Shown here piece by piece: positions 10,171 through 21,570 of a DNA stretch of 64,000 nucleotides; position 1 is the stretch's first letter; each line of letters begins with the position of its first letter. The notes under the pieces were generated by a model. The model saw only the letters and a list, made by a program, of their open reading frames with translations. It did not search any database and was not told where the DNA came from. The stretch lies in assembly GCF_011386835.1 (NCBI RefSeq), contig NC_088809.1:21459067-21523066 (forward strand). Reading direction: 5' to 3'. This DNA comes from Chrysemys picta bellii (taxonomy: Eukaryota; Chordata; Testudines; Emydidae). Both the position numbers and the translations under genes were made by a program.

Positions 10171-11744
10171 GTGCTTTCGCTAAGCGCAGCGAGAGACAGA
10201 CTGGATGAAGAGGTGATGAATGAACCGGGTTGCTCAGACTGGAATAACAAAGGGCTTGTTGGACGATGCCTGTCTCTGCTAATGCGCTCTCTGTGGAGAA
10301 GGCCGTGTCCCGGCACAGGAACCCAGACTTTCAGCCTCCATTGGCTTTTAGTTCCGGTGACGGTAAACAACAGCGGGAAGGAGTGAGAGCAAAGGCTCCT
10401 GGAGAGAGCGCAGTGTGTGCCGCTCCTTGGTAAGACACGCAGCAGCTCTGAGCACCCGGGTGGCTGCTGTGCTCGGCACACGGCACCAACGCTCAGGAGG
10501 TTAAAGGTGCCCCTGGCAGGGAAGCAAAGGTGTGGCCGCTTCATGGCTCCATACGCTCTGCTCGCTGCCCAGGCCCCCCTCTCCTGGCCACTCCAGCCCT
10601 GCTGTCACGCCTCCCCCTCTCCCTGGCCGTTCTCCCCTGCCACCACTCACTTATTGCCCCTCGCCTGCTCCCTAGCTCGGTGGTGTATCGGTTCCCTCCC
10701 CCCGCAGCCCCTTGTCCCCTTTGAGCAGGGAGACCGAACCATCAGTGCCCCATGCCAGATCCAGGGCCTCGTGGGCAGCCTCTCCCTTTGCCAGCAGCTG
10801 CGGGCACAACTGTGGCCCTCCCTTGCCAGGGGCAGGCAGCACTGTGTGTGTGTGTGTGTGTATCGAGGGTGCGGGGCGACTGTCTCTTTGGTTCTCCGGG
10901 GCTGTGGAGGAGACAGAGACAAGGAACTGGCATTGCCGGGAGTAAGCAGAAAAGCTGCTTTGAGAGCATGTGTCACTGCCAGGCAGAGCGGCGCTGCGAT
11001 GCCATTGGCATCGATAGTGGCAGGATGGGAGCAGAGATGTCCCCCCGGGGCTGCGGGGCCTGAGAGCCAGAGCGAGCAGAAGAATCACAAGGAGCAGCCA
11101 TGCCCTGCAGCACTGGGTGGGTGGGTGGGGGGGATGGGTCAACCTGCAGCGCCCTCCCCTGACCCAAGCAGGGAATGGCTCGGACCGGCTGCGCCAGCCA
11201 CACCCCACAGCACAGGGGGTTCGGCGGCTGGCAGAACAGAGGACGGGTGAGTTTCGGGTTCCCCACCGCCAGCTGGCTCTGCAAAGGTTGCAGCCGGGAG
11301 CTCGCCCCGGCAGGTGGAGTTGACGCTGCCAAGGCGTGGCCCCGGGGCATCAGGCGTCTGCTGCCTGTGCTGGGAGTGGCCTCAGGCATCCTCATGGGGC
11401 ACACTGGGAATGCCACGTGAGAGGGCCACGGAGCCACGTCCCCTGCATGTCAGTGTCACCGCAGGAGCAGCACGGAGCAGAATCCAACCCCAGTCTCCCC
11501 GTAGCATCTCCCAGGGCCGGGGGCAGAACAGCAGGTGCTGTGTGAGCGTGGCCTGGCTGGGACGGAGGGTGGGCCGGCAGGCATGGGCGCCAGGTTCGTA
11601 TACTTTTGGATGGTGCCCTGTTTACCTCCCAGACCACCCTGGACCCCGCATCCCCCTGAAGCGGCAGCCCCCCAAAGGGCAGGGCCCGGGGCGGTTGCCC
11701 CGGTCTGTCCTATGGCCAGGACAGCTCTGAAAATATAAACCCAA
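10171..11744. other. GC-rich spacer of the inverted repeat
   Basis: It contains a (GT)n microsatellite near 10843-10862 and several long frames on both strands, typical of stop-poor GC-rich DNA. I recognised no protein family, splice pattern or start context worth calling a gene. Confidence 0.4.
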
Positions 11745-11825
11745 ACATTGGTGGAGCCAGGCCCATGTTCCTGAATACGGGTGGTGCCTGGGCACCACGG
11801 GCCCATACAACTCGCCGCCGATGGC
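11745..11825. repeat. Unnamed interspersed repeat, copy 1
   Basis: GGTGGAGCCAGGCCC and ACCACGGGCCCATACAACTC recur with similar spacing at 16638-16705. The element is probably a MITE or SINE, seen here in part. Its full extent is not resolved. Confidence 0.5.
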
Positions 11826-11864
11826 AGCAGGCAGGGGATGGGCACACGCTCGGCAGGCCGGTTT

Positions 11865-11998
11865 ACTCTTGGTTCTGCCATCCACCTGCGGGACCTTGGG
11901 CCAGTCGCTGCATCTGGCCCGGGGCTCAGCTCCCCAGCTGTACAATGGGGCTAACGCTGACCTTCCTCCTGGTGGTGCTGGGAGGCCCCGATGCCGGG
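11865..11998 (+). mobile_element. MIR-type SINE fragment
   Basis: GGTTCTGCCATCCACCTGCGG, then GGACCTTGGGCCAGTCGCTGC and TGTACAATGGGGCTAACGCTG. It lies head-on against the antisense MIR in the right inverted-repeat arm. Confidence 0.65.
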
Positions 11999-12001
11999 GG
12001 G

Positions 12002-12204
12002 TGCTCCCTTCCCCCCTCTTCCACTGTGTCTAACCAGAGACCATACCCCCAGGTTTATATTTAGTCTGGACCCCTCGGGAAAACACTCAGCTCCTCTCTA
12101 GCAATCTCAGGGGACTTACAAAGGCACGGGCAATCTCATTACCCCCATTTTAGAGATGGGGAAACTGAGGCACAGCTGGGGCAGGCACTTACCAAGGGTC
12201 ACCT
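12002..12204 (-). repeat. Right arm of a 203-bp inverted repeat, contains antisense MIR
   Basis: This is the near-perfect reverse complement of 9968-10170. The five differences are scattered; three cluster at 12049-12062. The antisense MIR core is readable as CCATTTTAGAGATGGGGAAA followed by CTGAGGCACAGCTGGGGCAG. Confidence 0.95.
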
Positions 12205-14359
12205 TCCAACCCACTGGGTCTCTCCTCGGCTCTGAGCTCGGCCCCCGGCTGCTCCCTGCATGCAGCGAGTCGCCGTGACATCCTCCTTTGCCCCCGGCCC
12301 TGCTCCTCCCCACACCCCTTTGTGCCTTGTCACACATGCTGCCTCAGACCTGGGACAGAGACAGCCACCTCGCCCCACCGAGACCACACCCCACGGAGCA
12401 GAGCTCAGGCCCCGAGCCTCCGTGATGAAGGGGGAATTTTTGGTAACATTTTTATGAAGCCTATGTGTACCTCAGTTTCCCCCCCCCCAATACTTTGCTT
12501 TGCTACCCAGTGGGGCAAAAAAGTACTAAGTTTGCTCCCAGGGCAGACTAATAGATAGAGTGTGTGTGTGTGAGTGAGTGAGAGTGTGTGGCCTTGCTGT
12601 CCGGGTGGAATGAATCCGGTCATTAAGGAACTGGCTGAAACCAACCCAGATCAACGAGGGGTCCAGAGAGACAATGCGAGCGCCGGTGACTCATGGATCG
12701 ATTCTCAACCGCAGGCAGCTCTGGCCAAGGGCCTCGTGAACTCAGCGTAGCCCTGCCTGGAGAACAAAGGGCTGAGCCGTCACCGGGGCAGGATGAACAG
12801 TTGGCTTTGGGAGGCGGCTGGGAGCTCTCACCTGGGACTAAGGACAGAGGCACAGGAGGGAGCCGGAGATGGAGTCGGTCACAGCACGGCTGGCTCCCGG
12901 CACTGGCCCGGCCACAATAGACTGTGGGGTAACCGCTGCCTCTCTGTGCTAACCGAAGCAGGTGATTGATCAATTCTTACCTCCCTTTGTGAATAGCCCC
13001 TGAGAGCACTGCACGGCACCAGCCTCCCGCAGGCATCTGGCATCCCGGGTTAGCTGCAGAGAGCTACAGAGATCGCTGGTGCCGAAGGTCCCGTCATGGG
13101 GATCATTGGGGCCTGGCACTTTAAAGCGATCACTCCCAGGAGACTGGTTACAGGCTGGGGCATAGACCAGATCCTGTGGCTCCGTGACGGCCCCTTCCCA
13201 TCCCCTAGACCACGGAGCAGCCGCCCCGCATGTGGAGAGGTCGTCACGTGCTGTGACCCTAAGGCAGCATGTCCCTTTAGCGGCTCCTCCCGCCCCGAGA
13301 TTCCCCGTTCTGTCTCACCAGGTGCTCCTATGGCCTGGGTAGTGTTCAGCCTCCCCTCCCACGCCTGACTGGGCCCTTGGCCTATGGGTTGCCCCCTCTC
13401 TCCCCACGAGACCCCCCACTATCACTGCCCTCCCCAGGCCATTTCTTCCTCCTCCACTCAGGCACTGGGCCATACCTAGCTAGGAGTGTCCAAATCAAAG
13501 CCAGCAGCCTCCCAGGCTGGGAATGGGCAATATTCGGCATGCTTGGCACGTGTTCTACCCCATCCGCCTCCCCCTGCCCGTAGCTCCAGACACATCATTC
13601 CTTATCGCTTGATCCAGCCGGGCGGCCTCGGGGAATTCTCCGACAGCACTGGCTGTCTCAGAGAGCCTCTGTCACCAGGCGGTTCCCCCGTCAGGATGGG
13701 CCTGCCACATGGGGCCCAACCAAGCCATCTGTCCCACCCCCGTTTCTTGCATTCCGTAAGCAGGCATCCCCCTCTCTGTGCAGTCTAATGCCCCGCCCCG
13801 ACCTGATCTCTTGACATGGTCAGACGTGTCCCCGGGCACGGGATGCCTAAGAGCAGCGTGTCACACACCGCGTCACATCGCCGCGGCGCTGTCTTTGGCG
13901 CCAGTCCCCCGGGGTCTCATTCCCGAATGCTCCCCCATCCCCAAGGGAAGATCAGTCGAACCCAATGAGTTTCAGCTCTGGCCCCTCCGAACCCACCACT
14001 CTCCGAGGCGGGATCAGGAACCTGGCCAGGGTCACTGGAGGTTGGGGCAGGTTGAGGGAAGCTCCCTGAGTCTCCGTGGACTTAGCTGGAGTCTGTAATG
14101 AATCCTGGGGACTTTCCCACGGCTTTGGTTCTCAGCCACGTGGGTTTCGCACAGCTGCGAGACACACCCACCTGCACACACAGGTGCATTCTGATAGCCA
14201 GATCGGTGGAAGGGGCATTTCCCCACATCGGGGAGGCCGGAGTAGATTTCTTCACCTCCAGCGGCATGAACGCTGAGCAAGAAAGGCCTGGAGAGGGAAG
14301 GGGCCCCTCACTCTGGGTCTGCCTGTCAAGGTTCTTCGGCTGTGTCCAATTACACACTC
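12205..14359. other. Gene-free stretch with a GT/GAGT microsatellite
   Basis: A short GTGTGTGTGTGAGTGAGTGAG tract lies at about 12560-12598, and a run of nine C near 12481. No exon or repeat family was recognised in the remainder. Confidence 0.35.
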
Positions 14360-14545
14360 ATGATTTACAATGAGTCGATTAGGGCTGGGAATGCCGGTGA
14401 GTGACTTTTAATTACTGTGCATGCAAATGGCAAGATCCTGGAGACTATTAACCACCCAGCGCCTGATAACACAGGAGATCCAACCAGTGTCCTTGCAACA
14501 TATTGTGCTCCTCGCCTGACAGCTGCTAAGGTTTAAAGGGACAGT
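14360..14545. other. Candidate conserved non-coding segment
   Basis: AT-rich unique sequence with ACTTTTAATTACTGTGCATG, an octamer ATGCAAAT (14423-14430) and GACTATTAACCACC. Clustered homeodomain/POU-like words in a GC-rich neighbourhood suggest an enhancer, but this is inference from composition only. Confidence 0.22.
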
Positions 14546-14789
14546 GCCCTCGCTGGTAGCAGATGAGTGGGCATCCCAGGCCACAGCAGAGAGGGTCCCC
14601 GCTAACCAAGGTCGAGCCCTGAGGGCCACCGCAGGACAGCTCAGGCTACTGGACTGTTTCCCAGAGGGGAGTGTATATTCACGTGGAAGGGAAGTTGGCC
14701 TTTGGGGGGATTATGTTTCAGTGAGGACTCAAAGGGACCTTTTCTCCTGGAGTTATTTATACGGGGCCAAAGTGCTAGTGGAGTGAGAC

Positions 14790-14960
14790 CCTCTGTAGGA
14801 ATCGAACCCTGGACCTCTAGAGCGAAAATTCACCTGCCTTTGCTGCTTGAGCTAAAGGTCCAGCTCTTAGCTGAGGGCCTGTAGCAGGCCCATAACCCTC
14901 TATACCTGGTAGCGTCACCAGCGTGGGTGACCCAGTCATCCACATCTGGCAGCATTTGCC
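14790..14960 (-). mobile_element. tRNA-derived SINE, antisense
   Basis: Reading the minus strand, a tRNA-like A box (CCTTTAGCTCAAGCAGC) and B box (GGGTTCGATTCC) follow a leader containing CTCAGCTAAGAGCTGG. The same architecture appears at 32590-32785, 40540-40690 and, on the plus strand, 51060-51260. It is a SINE rather than a tRNA gene, because the tRNA part cannot fold completely and a non-tRNA leader precedes it. Confidence 0.65.
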
Positions 14961-15845
14961 GCCTGCTTCCCACTGGTGAGAACGACTGACGCAGGGGGCA
15001 GAGAAATGGAGATGCGGGACCCGGAAATTTTAGAAGCTAGAACGGACAACTAGGGTGATCTAGTCTGCGCGTGCTTCCCGCACTGGAGAGAACTATTCTT
15101 CCCTAGTAGGTAAAAGACAGACAAATGAAGCATCCTTGTCCCCAGTTCCCAGATGGGAAACTGAGGCCCAGTAACAGAGCAGGGCTAGCATGCTAATCTC
15201 CTGAGTTATAGCTAGTTTCTAACCACATGCCCTATATACCGTCTTCTCTTGACCTGGCTGTGCGCGGTTTTTAACAGAAATGCAAACTCGAATGGCCAAG
15301 TGGGTGCCGACTAGAACTGGATTTGACTTAAGCGTTTGCTAGAGCACCTTATAACACATCGCTCATTAAGCTAATTGCATTCGGCTGGGCTAGATAACCA
15401 TGGTGATGTGGCTGGAAATGTGGTGGAAGGACTGGAAGCGAAGGGTAAGCAAAGGCCGTGCGTCAAGCTGGGGAGGGAACGAAGACCTGCGTGTTAGGTT
15501 CAGTGTTATTTAATATCTTCATTAACAATCTGGAAGACAGGTAAACAGTGCATTAATTAGCCGCAGATGGCAACAAATCAGAAGGCGAGAGGAATGCCAG
15601 AGAGGAGGCAGGAATGCTACAAAGGGGGTTAGAGACGCTAGAAACGCAGACAGGCTTCAAGCCCTACGGAAACCCAGACGGTGCAGTCACCTGGGATGTA
15701 GTAGTGGTTGAAAGCGACCTTGGCGTGCGAGTGGGCAGCGAAGCAGGGATGGGTTTGCAGTGAGATAAGGCAGCAGAAAAGCCCCAGGATAAGCAGAGGC
15801 ACCCAACGCGGAGCGGGAAGGAGACAGTCCGTCTCTTTGTCCGGA
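14961..15845. other. Gene-free stretch with faint CR1 and MIR relics
   Basis: A CR1-like antisense phrase (ACTAGGGTGATCTAGTCTG, about 15050) and an antisense MIR phrase (CCCAGATGGGAAACTGAGGC, about 15148-15167) are readable. Nothing coding was seen. Confidence 0.4.
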
Positions 15846-16170
15846 CGTGTCTACACTGTGGTGTAAGCCCAGGGTTAGTAGAACTGGAGGGAGCAGCCCC
15901 TGGGTTTGTTTATCCAGGGCTTGAGTGTCTATGCTCATTTGTGACCCCAGGTTAGGAATTGACAAACCCTGGGTCCCAACCGGGGGCTTCAGCATCTGCG
16001 CTGCATTATGGGGGTCCATATCCCAGACTTCCTAGCGCCCTCCCAGAATGTGGCCGCTCGAGCCCTTTGTTCGCGGTGCGTCCAGAGGACAAAGAAAGTC
16101 AGCCCATGGGATTGTGGGGCTGCATCTACACCGCCAAGCAATAGGGCTTGAACCCTTGGGGCTTGGGGTG
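15846..16170. mobile_element. Foldback MITE, left part
   Basis: It starts GACGTGTCTACACTGTGG. It is interpreted as the partner of 16735-16856, whose end read in reverse is TTGTCTACACTGCAATAG. The interior contains paired phrases such as CCCAGGGTT with AACCCTGGGT. The element appears split by other sequence at about 16171-16734. Confidence 0.5.
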
Positions 16171-16619
16171 TGGGAGGGGATGAGGGGGTGCAGCGCTTAC
16201 CTCAGGCAGCTCCCAGAAGCGACCCCCCCCCACCTGCCAGCAGCTCCTAAGTGGGGGGCCGGAGGGGTCTACACACGCTGCTGCCCGCAGGCACTGCCCC
16301 CGCAGCTCCCATTGGCCACAGCTCAGGGCGGGGATGGCACGCAGAGACATGCCCCCCAGGGGCCGCAGGGACGTGCCGGCCGCTTCCAGAAGTGGATCGG
16401 GCAGGAAGCCGCCTTAGCCTTGTTGCGCTGCCGGTGGTGGTGGCGGGAGCTCTGGGCCCTTTTAAATTGCCTGGGGGCGGCAGGCGGGGTCGGGGGGGAC
16501 GCTCTGGGGGAAGCGCATGGGGCGGCAGGTGGGGCCGGGGGGATGCTCCGGGGCAGGCGCAGGGGAGCCGGGGGGATGCTCCGGGGGAGGTGCATGGGAC
16601 GGCAGGAGGGGTCTGGGGA

Positions 16620-16710
16620 GAGACCCGGGTCCAAACTTCGGTGGAGCCGGGCCCCCGTACTCTCATAATGGGGAACACAGACACCACGGGCCCATACAAC
16701 TCACCACCCC
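16620..16710. repeat. Unnamed interspersed repeat, copy 2
   Basis: It shares GGTGGAGCCGGGCCC and ACCACGGGCCCATACAACTC with 11745-11825. It lies inside the sequence that interrupts the foldback MITE. Confidence 0.5.
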
Positions 16711-16734
16711 CACCCTGGGTCCCGGCTAGACTCA

Positions 16735-16856
16735 GATTCTGACCCTCCCCCCGCAGGGTTGGGGACCCTGGATCTGAGCCCCGGGTCAGCGCGATTTGTG
16801 TGTAGACGGAAGGTGGGGTTAGGCTTGAGGGGTTTCTATTGCAGTGTAGACAAAGC
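16735..16856. mobile_element. Foldback MITE, right part
   Basis: It ends GGGGTTTCTATTGCAGTGTAGACAA, the inverted form of the TTGTCTACACTGCA terminus also seen at 6045. Confidence 0.5.
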
Positions 16857-17504
16857 CTCTCTCATACACAGAGCTCTGCTGATACCCCTCAGTCCCGACC
16901 TGCAGCCCCCCTCTGCAATTCCCATCCTGGGCTCCTTTAAAACTCTGTCCTCACGACCAAAACCTCCCATCCAAGCAGCCGCTCTCTTCTGGCCTGTGTG
17001 ATTTCGCATCAAAGATTCTGGAAACATCTTCTGACATATGGCAGCTCTGTGGTGTAGTTAACACAGCTGCAATTCACTATACGCAAGTCACAGTAGACTT
17101 CAGGAAACTGCCTGCAACTTTTCATCCAGACGCTGCCCCCGCGTACGGAGGAGCATGCTTCCAAACAGCGGCATGGGACGAGGAGCTCAGAGACAAGCCA
17201 GACGGCTGCTGAGGACTGGAAGCCTCCGAGGTTTTATTCTGGGGAAGCGGAGACTGTAAAGAGCTGAAATTGAGTGAGTCTGGAACAAATACTTCAGGGC
17301 TGGCGGGAGATTCCCGAGGCCGAGATGAAATGCAAAGCAGCCAGTTAGCCAGCTCTTGGGGAGGGGCCACCAGGGCAGGATGGGGGGGCTGTGAGCTCCG
17401 AACCTCTGGGTCAGAGTCTGGCTTCCTTTGGGTGGGGGCACAAGGGGCAGTGACGATATGGGGGAGACCTGGTCCTCTTCTGGGCACTTTTCATCCGCAG
17501 ATCT
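16857..17504. other. Gene-free stretch
   Basis: Nothing recognised. Confidence 0.35.
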
Positions 17505-17620
17505 CAAAGGATCACCCTAGGATCAGTGGCTTCATTTTACGGAGCAGGAAGTGCCGAGCCCAGGGCAAGGCCTGGATTGGAACCCAGGTGTCCTGGCTCC
17601 CAGTCCAGCAGCAGAGCTGA
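17505..17620 (-). mobile_element. MIR-type SINE fragment, antisense
   Basis: TCATTTTACGGAGCAGGAAG, then GGATTGGAACCCAGGTGTCCTGG and CTCCCAGTCCAG. This is the antisense order of a MIR core and its 5' part. Confidence 0.6.
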
Positions 17621-18419
17621 GAATTGAATTCGGGTCTCCTAGCTCGTCGATCAGGGGAGTCGACTCCTGGCTCCCCGTCCGGTGCCCCATAAGAGCAGTG
17701 CTCCAGAATCCACACGTACTGGAGTCTCCCAAGCAGATGCGCAGGAGACCCCATATTGCCCTGGGTGACAGCCCCGCTGAACTCAGCCCGGCTGGCTGTA
17801 TCCAAGGGCAGGCCGCAGCTGGCAGCAGCGATGGCTGGAAACTGACCCGGGCTTTGGAAATCACAATGAGCAGAGATACTTGTATTGACATAAATGTCCT
17901 CTGAGAGCAAGGGAGTGCAAACGGCGGGGGCCAGGGCCGGGGCAGCCCGGGGCAGCCAGCTGCGTTTGTCCCAGGGACCGGCGTTCAGCTGCAGTCCGGA
18001 ACACAACAGGTAAACAATCTGTAACCGCCTCTTGCCTGGGCACTTTGAAAGGACTGGTAATTTTCATTGATTTTCTATTTCCCTTCCCTCGCCAATGCAA
18101 TCAGTCACGGCGTAAGTGGCTGCTGCTGGGGTTTTTTTGCTCCTTCTGCCTGTCTAGTGTGTCTCTAAAACGTCTCAGCCCACTCACTTGCTCTTGCACC
18201 GATTTATAGCCGGGGCAGCCAGAGACTGGGGAGTTCTGTTGAGTAAAAACCAGCAGCCCGGCTGATTCCAGACGCAGTCCCCACCCTGCAGCTCAGGGGA
18301 CAGATGCATGCGGGGCACCCATCTGGTATCTGTCCCTCTCATGTTCACAGCCCCTGGGGCAGCTCAGGTGCCCCCCGTGAACCGAGCCAGCCTGTCACCC
18401 GCAGAGCAGGGGAGGAAAC
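17621..18419. other. Gene-free stretch
   Basis: No exon was recognised. The segment 18000-18110 (GTAAACAATCTG, GGTAATTTTCATTGATTTTC, GCCAATGCAATCAG) is AT-richer and might be a conserved element, but that is weak. Confidence 0.3.
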
Positions 18420-18760
18420 GTTTTTCCCATCCAGTAAATATTTTGGAGAATTTGGAGAATTTCCCCACCCCGAATCAGGATGAAAAGTCGATGCTTTGAA
18501 CATTCACACAAACTGCAAAGTTAAACAAATTGTCCGTTCGGGTCCAACAAAACGTTTCCTGTCGAGAGTTTCAGGACATTTCGATTCTGATCTCTCTCTT
18601 TTTTTTTTTTTAAACCTTTTTTACACGTTAGCGTAAATGTCGTCATTTTGAACGGGAATCTTTTGTTTCAAAAATAGCCGGCCAACGTGTTTCGACAATT
18701 TCAATTGTTTGCAGAAAGTTTTTCTTTTGTAAAGGGATCGCTCAGTCCAACAAAAATAAC
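18420..18760. repeat. A/T-homopolymer-rich interspersed repeat
   Basis: TTTGGAGAATTTGGAGAATTT, a T run near 18598-18611, TTTCGACAATTTCAATTG and AAAGTTTTTCTTTTG. It shares the texture of the other A/T-rich segments in the window. Boundaries are approximate. Confidence 0.4.
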
Positions 18761-20094
18761 TGGCCCGCAGACTGGGAACCGGCTCCTTTAGTCAACTGCC
18801 TCACAACCACCTGAGTGGAGGGGAAAACTCCCACTGACAAGCGGACCCACTGGTAACCCGGTTAACCCCATGATGATACTTCCCTACGTTTGGTTCCCCC
18901 CACTAATACACAGTGAGCTGCATCTTCCACTGTCCCAATCCACAGAGCATGTGGGTCTGTCACGGCCTTCACGGCCAGAGCCTGGCTGTTTAGCTCACAC
19001 CGCAGGTGCTCATGACTTTAGCTCCAGAAACTCGCTTTTCAACTTCCGGGGCTGGCAAAGATGGTGGCCGTTTCACTAGTACTTATGGGCTCCTGTGTGT
19101 CCTGGAGGAAGTCACTGCCCTGTGCCTCAGTTTCCCTGGCAGAAATAGGAGTAATAATAGGGATGCTAGGCTGGGAACGGAGTGTGGGCGAGGTCCGTTC
19201 AGATCCTGGGATTCAAGGAGCTCCAGAAGGACTGGACAAGGAATCACTCCCATGGATGGGGGTGAGTTGCAGGACACGGGTTCCACTTGGCCTCACTCCC
19301 ACCAGGATGGCGGCCACTCGCTGGGGGGTCAGGCCCCTGGCCACAGCTGGTTGGTCGGTTGCAGCAGGCAGTGCGGAGGCTGGTGTTCATTGGCACCGGA
19401 GAGTCAGACAGAGCTGAGGGAAGCGCTGGCTGTCTGGGGACAGGTCATGGAGGGAGACAAGAGTAACTCACTGAACAAACCGCTGCTTGTGAACCCCGTG
19501 CCCAGTGACGGCGGCTCTCACAAGGACCCTGCATCTTTCCTTAAGAGCCCTTGGTTGAGGGAAACGGCCCAAAGGGCTGGAAGCCATTGGCTGCCAGGCA
19601 GTCTCCCCACCACCCCAACCCAGCCCAGCCCACGGTGGTGTTTCTGCCACAGAGCACAAGCAGATACTGTTCCCAGGGAGCTGAGCTCTCTGCATCCCCA
19701 TCTGGGCTGCCCCTGAAGGGCGGCTGCAGGAGGCTGGGAGTTATCTCTGCCCCCGGGAGAGTGAGTGCCCTGGCTCCCCTGGGGGCGCCTCTCTGGCCTT
19801 ACAGGGGGTCAGACGAGGCCATCACATGGTCCTTCCTGGCCTTGAGAGCCATGACTCTGTGAAAGGGCGAGTGAAAGCCCCAGGGCCTCGTCTCCACCGT
19901 CCCACGAGCCGGTGACAGCCCCAGGAATGGATGGGCGAGCAGAGCCCAGGTGCCTGGAGCTTGTCTGCAAGGGGGAACCCGAGGGACGGGCGCCGACAGA
20001 TTGGCCCATTGAGCTGCCTCTGCTAGGGAGAGGCTCAGCCCTGCGCTCTGCCAGAGACCCCCTGGAGACCAGGCCCCCCGCCGCACGCACGGAG
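18761..20094. other. Gene-free stretch with one MIR
   Basis: Apart from a MIR relic at 19085-19180 (GTCACTGCCCTGTGCCTCAG, GGAGTAATAATAGGGATG), no feature was recognised. The 236-codon frame at 19006-19716 crosses the MIR and shows no protein family. Confidence 0.35.
19085..19180 (+). mobile_element. MIR-type SINE fragment
   Basis: GGAAGTCACTGCCCTGTGCC, then TCAGTTTCCCTGGCAGAAAT and GTAATAATAGGGATGCTAGG, in MIR order. Confidence 0.6.
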
Positions 20095-20193
20095 CCTGGA
20101 TGAGTTAGTTGGGGTTGGTCCTGCTTTGAGCAGGGGGTTGGACTAGATACCTCCTGAGGTCCCTTCCAACCCTGAGATTCTATGATTCTATGA
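20095..20193 (+). mobile_element. CR1 LINE 3' end
   Basis: TTAGTTGGGGTTGGTCCTGC, then TTTGAGCAGGGGGTTGGACT, AGGTCCCTTCCAACCCTGAG and a terminal ATTCTATGATTCTATGA. It is a severely 5'-truncated copy, and the CTGT-rich array follows 150 bp downstream. Confidence 0.9.
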
Positions 20194-20349
20194 GGGTCAC
20201 CGCAGCCAGAGATGGGGCTGGAGCTGCCTGGGCCCTTCAGAGAAAGCCAAGGCTTCTGCTCCTGCCCATGGACCCAGCCCGTGGTCGGCTCGGGAAGCCA
20301 GTGTGCACGCGGTCTGCTGTGCAGCATAGCCATCGCTGTCCCGCCAGCC

Positions 20350-21570
20350 TGTCTGTCTGTCTGTGTGCCCGCTTGACGGTCTGTCTGTCTGTGTGCCTGC
20401 AACTCTCTGTGTTCCTGTCTGTCTGTCTGTGTGCCCGCTTGGCGGTCTGTCTGTCTGTGTGCCTGCAGCTCTCTGTGAGCCTGTCTGTCTGTCTGTGTGC
20501 CCGCTTGACGGTCTGTCTGTCTGTGTGTGTCTGTTTGTCCGTCCGTGTGCCTTCCGCTCTCTGTGTGCCTGTCTGTCTGTTTGCCAGCTGGTCTCTGTGT
20601 GCCTGTCTGTCTGTCTGTGTGCCCACCTGACGGTCTGTCTGTCTGTGTGCCAGCCGCTCTCTGTGTGCCTGTCTGTCTGTCAGCCCACCAACCTGTCTGT
20701 CTGTCTGTGTGCCTGCCGCTCTGTGTGTGCCTGTTTGTCTGTGTGCCTGCTTGGTGGTCTGTCTGTCTGTGTGCCAGCTGCTCTCTGTGTGCCTGTTTGT
20801 CTGTGTGCCTGCTTGGTGGTCTGTCTGTCTGTGTGCCAGCCGCTCTCTGTGTGCCTGTCTGTCTGTCTGTGTGTCTGTGTGCCCGCTTGGCGGTCTGTCT
20901 GTCTGTGTGCCTGCAGCTCTCAGTGTGCTTGTCTGTCTGTCTGCCTTTGTGCCCACTTGGCGGTCAGTCGTCTGTTTGCCAGCTGGTCTCTGGGTGCCTG
21001 TCTGTCTGTGTGTCTGTGTGCCCGCTTGGTGGTCTGTCTGTCTGTGTGCCTGCAGCTCTCTGTGTACCTGTCTGTCTGTCTATGTGTCTGTGTGCCCACT
21101 TGGTGGTCTGTCTGTCTGTGTGCCTGTCTCTCTCTGTGTGCCTGTCTGTCTGTCTGCCTTTGTTCCCGCTTGGCGGTCAGTCGTCTGTTTGCCAGCTGGT
21201 CTCTGTGTGCCTGTCTGTCTGTCTGTGTGTCTGTGTGCCCGCTTGGCGGTCTGTCTGTCTGTGTGCCTGCTTGGTGGTCAGTCTGTCTGTGTGCCTGCAG
21301 CTCTCTGTGTACCTGTCTGTCTGTCTATGTGTCTGTGTGCCCACTTGGTGGTCTGTCTGTCTGTGTGCCCGCTTGGCGGTCTGTCTGTCTGTGTGCCAGC
21401 CGCTCTCTGTGTGCCTGTCTGTCTGTCTGTCTTTGTGCCCGCTTGGCGGTCTGTCTGTCTGTTTGCCAGCTGGTCTCTGTGTGCCTGTCTGTCTGTCTGT
21501 GTGCCCGCTTGACGGTCAGTCTGTCTGTGTGCCTGCAGCTCTCTGTGTTCCTGTCTGTCTGTCTCTGTGT
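20350..21570. repeat. CTGT-rich tandem array with higher-order units
   Basis: About 1.2 kb is built from CTGTCTGTCTGTGTGCC blocks separated by a few linkers: CGCTTGGCGGT, CGCTTGACGGT, TGCAGCTCTCTGTGT and AGCTGGTCTCTGTGTG. Linkers recur in similar orders, so the array has higher-order structure on top of the (CTGT)n base. Because the units lack stops, long open frames exist in all three plus frames and on the minus strand. They encode Cys/Ser/Leu/Val-rich strings and are not genes. Confidence 0.95.

Noticed and set aside
10417..11250. 277-codon frame in GC-rich DNA
   Set aside because: The region is stop-poor on both strands, includes a GT microsatellite and resembles no protein family I know.
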